64,000 nt of DNA, taken from Streptomyces canus (lineage in GTDB: Bacteria; Actinomycetota; Actinomycetes; Streptomycetales; Streptomycetaceae). Both the position numbers and the translations under genes were made by a program. The DNA is taken from contig NZ_KQ948664.1 in assembly GCF_001514145.1 (NCBI RefSeq), positions 302,523 through 366,522 of the forward strand, read 5' to 3'. This document shows positions 61,973-64,000 of the stretch, one piece after another. The notes beneath the pieces are model-generated. The model ran no database searches. It saw only the letters and a list, made by a program, of their open reading frames with translations, and was not told where the DNA came from. Within the stretch, counting starts at the first letter, position 1. The number at the start of each line of letters is the position of its first letter.

Positions 61973-63067
61973 ATGCGCCCCATCCCCCCCGTCATGGCCG
62001 TCTGCGTGTCGGCCCTTCTGCTCACCTCCTGCGCAGTGGGCAGCAGCGACACCGCGGTGAGCCCCAAGAAGGGCGACGACATCACGCTGGGGCTGCTGCT
62101 CCCCGACCGGGACACCAGCCGCTTCGACCGGTTCGACTACCCGCTCATCAAGAAGGAGGTCGCGACCCTCACCCGCGGCAAGGGCAAGGTCAGTTACGCC
62201 AACGCCGGGGCGAGCGAGAAGCGGCAGAGCCAGCAGTTCCAGCAGATGGTCACCGACAAGGTGGACGTGATCCTGGTGGACGCGGTGGACGCCAAGGCGA
62301 TCGAGCCGGACGTCCAGAAGGCGAAGGACGCGGGCATCCCCGTCATCGCCTACGACCGGCTCGCCCAGGGCCCCATCGACGCCTATGTCTCGCACGACAA
62401 CGAGCTCGTCGGCGAGGTGCAGGGCCGGGCCGTCGTCGAGGCGCTCGGCGACAAGGCCGAGACCAGCAAGATCGTCATGATGAACGGCTCCCTCGCCGAC
62501 CCCAATACCGCCCTCTTCAAGAAGGGCGCGCTGGACGAGCTCGACGGCAAGGTCGTCATCGCCAAGCAGTACGACACCAAGGACTGGCTGCCGTCGGTCG
62601 CCAAGGCCAACATGAAGGCGGCGATCGCCTCGTTCGGCCTGAACAACATCGCCGCCGTCTACTCGGCCAACGACGACATGGCGGGCGCGGTCATCGACGA
62701 ACTCAAGGAGGCGGGGGCCACGAAGATCCCGCCGGTGACCGGGCAGGACGCGAGCCTGGCCGCGGTGCAGCGGGTCGTCTCGGGCGAGCAGTACATGACC
62801 GTGTACAAGTCCTTCCTGCTGGAGGCGACCAACGCGGCGCAGATCGCGGTGTACAAGATCCAGGGCCGCGACCTCCAGTTCGACGCGCTCATCCGCGACA
62901 AGGTCAACAGCCCCACCCAGAAGGACATCCCGTCCCTGCTGGTGCCGGTGGTGGCTCTGACCAGGGACAACATCCAGCAGACGGTGATCAAGGACGACGT
63001 GTACACCGTGAAGCAGATCTGCACCGCCCAGTACGCGGCGGACTGTGCGGCGATCGGCCTCAAGTAG
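61973..63067 (+). CDS. Sugar ABC transporter substrate-binding lipoprotein (orphan)
   Basis: 364 residues with a lipobox LTSC (Cys20). Peripla_BP_4 fold: DDITLGLLLPD, FQQMVTDKVDVILVDAVDAKAIEPDVQKAKDAGIPVIAYDRLAQG, SHDNELVGEVQG. Similar to xylose/ribose-type binding proteins. No ATPase or permease gene lies next to it; it may feed a remote permease or sense sugar for the sensor kinase that follows. Confidence 0.92.
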   Translation: MRPIPPVMAVCVSALLLTSCAVGSSDTAVSPKKGDDITLGLLLPDRDTSRFDRFDYPLIKKEVATLTRGKGKVSYANAGASEKRQSQQFQQMVTDKVDVILVDAVDAKAIEPDVQKAKDAGIPVIAYDRLAQGPIDAYVSHDNELVGEVQGRAVVEALGDKAETSKIVMMNGSLADPNTALFKKGALDELDGKVVIAKQYDTKDWLPSVAKANMKAAIASFGLNNIAAVYSANDDMAGAVIDELKEAGATKIPPVTGQDASLAAVQRVVSGEQYMTVYKSFLLEATNAAQIAVYKIQGRDLQFDALIRDKVNSPTQKDIPSLLVPVVALTRDNIQQTVIKDDVYTVKQICTAQYAADCAAIGLK

Positions 63068-63073
63068 GGAGGG

Positions 63074-63091
63074 AGTACAGCAGGCTGTACT
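63074..63091. promoter_or_regulatory. Palindrome before the sensor kinase gene
   Basis: AGTACAGCAGGCTGTACT has 8-bp arms around AG, 72 bp before the kinase start. It could be an operator for a cognate LuxR-type regulator or a weak terminator of the upstream gene. Confidence 0.5.
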
Positions 63092-63162
63092 TTCCGACTC
63101 CTGGCCGTACTGCGAACTCCTTTTCCGCCTAGGGTCGTTGTCCTCCAGCCGAGGAGGTTCGG

Positions 63163-64000
63163 ATGGCCACCGCCGACGTCAAGAGCCTTGCCGTGGCGAC
63201 CGCCACGACCGCGGCCGCCGCGCTCGGCCAACTGGTCTCCGGACTCGGTACGGCCGTCCTGGCACCGTTCGTGCTGCTGTGGCTGATGCTGGCGCCCGGC
63301 GGGGTGCGCGTGCTGCACGCCCTGGCCGGCATGGAACGCGTCCGGCTCGCGCGGTGGGGCCCCGAGGTCATCGCCCCCGCGCCCCCGCCGACGCGGCTGA
63401 GGGCCGCCCTCGCCGACCCCACGACCCGGCGTGAACTGCTGTGGCTGGTCCGGCATCTGGTCGCGGGCCTGCCGTTGGGACTGCTGGGAATCGTCCTGCC
63501 GGTGCTCGCCGTACGGGACGCCGCCTTTCCGCTGTACTGGCGACTCGCCCCGAAGGACGCGACCGCCACGTCCATCGGGGTGGGCGTCGCGCACTCCTGG
63601 CCGGACGCCCTGGCCGTGTGCCTGCTGGGCGTGGGCTGGATCGCCATCATGCTGGGGCTCACGCCCGGCATGGCACGGCTGCAGGCGAGCCCGGGGCGCC
63701 GGCTGCTGTCGGCCGGTCCAGACGCCGATCTCTCCCTGCGCGTCGCCGAGTTGACCGCCACTCGGGCCGCCGCGCTGGACGCCCATGCCACCGAACTGCG
63801 GCGCATCGAGCGCTCGTTGCACGACGGCACGCAGAACCGGATCGTCACGGTGACCGTGCTGCTGGGGGCCGCCCGCCGTATGGTCGCCCGCGATCCGGCC
63901 GGGGCCGACGAACTCCTGGAGCGGGCCCAGTCCGCGGCCGAACAGGCGCTGGCCGAGCTGCGGACCGTCTCGCGCAGCATCCTGCCGCCGGTGCTCTCGG
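63163..64000 (+). CDS. Sensor histidine kinase, N-terminal part (cut by window end)
   Basis: The first 279 residues are present; ATG with GAGGAGG upstream. A membrane sensor region with about four helices (residues ~15-180) is followed by the HisKA_3 box ELRRIERSLHDGTQNRIV with phosphoacceptor His220. This is the NarL/DesK-type histidine kinase class, normally paired with a LuxR-family response regulator encoded just downstream (outside the window). Confidence 0.92.
   Translation, partial: MATADVKSLAVATATTAAAALGQLVSGLGTAVLAPFVLLWLMLAPGGVRVLHALAGMERVRLARWGPEVIAPAPPPTRLRAALADPTTRRELLWLVRHLVAGLPLGLLGIVLPVLAVRDAAFPLYWRLAPKDATATSIGVGVAHSWPDALAVCLLGVGWIAIMLGLTPGMARLQASPGRRLLSAGPDADLSLRVAELTATRAAALDAHATELRRIERSLHDGTQNRIVTVTVLLGAARRMVARDPAGADELLERAQSAAEQALAELRTVSRSILPPVLS

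Noticed and set aside
1..64000. CRISPR arrays, tRNA/rRNA genes, replication origin, phage attachment sites
   Set aside because: I looked for regularly spaced repeats, cloverleaf ends with a TTCGANTC-type loop, DnaA-box clusters and integrase/tRNA pairs, and saw none.

Overview
The window reads as chromosomal DNA of a Streptomyces or very close actinomycete. It is GC-rich with strong third-position GC, uses many GTG and some TTG starts, and has purine-rich ribosome sites. It carries Tat and lipoprotein exports, an LAETG wall-anchored protein, DUF397/XRE and GAF-ANTAR regulators, and long spurious open frames opposite real genes. No tRNA, rRNA, CRISPR array, prophage or replication origin was seen. 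The first and last genes are cut by the window edges.

Region by region. 1-13.6 kb: an MFS transporter end, a secreted intradiol dioxygenase, a large secreted FG-GAP protein, pectate lyase, MetRS (metG), a TerF-like VWA protein, and a Tat-exported PhoX phosphatase preceded by a PHO box. 13.6-15.3 kb: two decayed IS5-type transposase relics flank a RibD/DHFR-fold reductase. 15.3-24.8 kb: an operon (hydrolase, EEP-fold phosphoesterase, FUSC transporter) diverges from a MocR regulator; then membrane and secreted proteins, a possible inactive caspase-like protein, and an M20 amidohydrolase. 24.9-34.6 kb: a Nep1-like secreted protein, a giant HTH/STAND-NTPase/WD40 protein, TerB, an XRE-TPR regulator with a clear operator, a GAF-ANTAR regulator and a lipoprotein. 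34.7-36.2 kb: a TetR/EamA divergent pair with twin operators. 36.2-39.6 kb: an AT-richer island of small unrecognised, mostly membrane proteins. 39.6-42 kb: an ArsR repressor and a NiCoT nickel/cobalt transporter under a cobalamin riboswitch. 42-43.7 kb: fused relics of a regulator and a hydrolase, then an SDR gene with a tandem 15-bp repeat promoter. 44-46.4 kb: a nucleoside hydrolase and an editing-domain-less threonyl-tRNA synthetase preceded by a Thr-Thr-Thr leader peptide and terminator. 46.5-48.6 kb: an XRE/DUF397 pair divergent from an anti-sigma-type ATPase, and a DUF4287 protein. 48.6-53.2 kb: an accessory patch of SDRs, a truncated MerR, a hydrolase, an Rrf2 repressor and a second RibD/DHFR-fold protein. 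53.2-64 kb: an LAETG protein, a GH13 glucosidase, several DUF families, a methyltransferase, an orphan sugar-binding lipoprotein and a partial sensor kinase.

Working together: the best-supported circuits are cis-regulatory. PhoX is likely phosphate-controlled. Cobalt/nickel uptake is likely controlled by both B12 and an ArsR sensor. The ThrRS paralogue appears to be controlled by threonine attenuation. TetR, MocR, XRE-TPR, Rrf2 and MerR-type genes sit beside visible dyads or repeats. The strongest candidate for something under-described is the 44.9-46.35 kb threonine attenuator with its truncated ThrRS. Next come the small-membrane-protein island at 36.3-39.6 kb and the putative caspase-like pseudoenzyme at 22.3-23.5 kb. 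All family calls rest on reading motifs by eye; no database search was possible.
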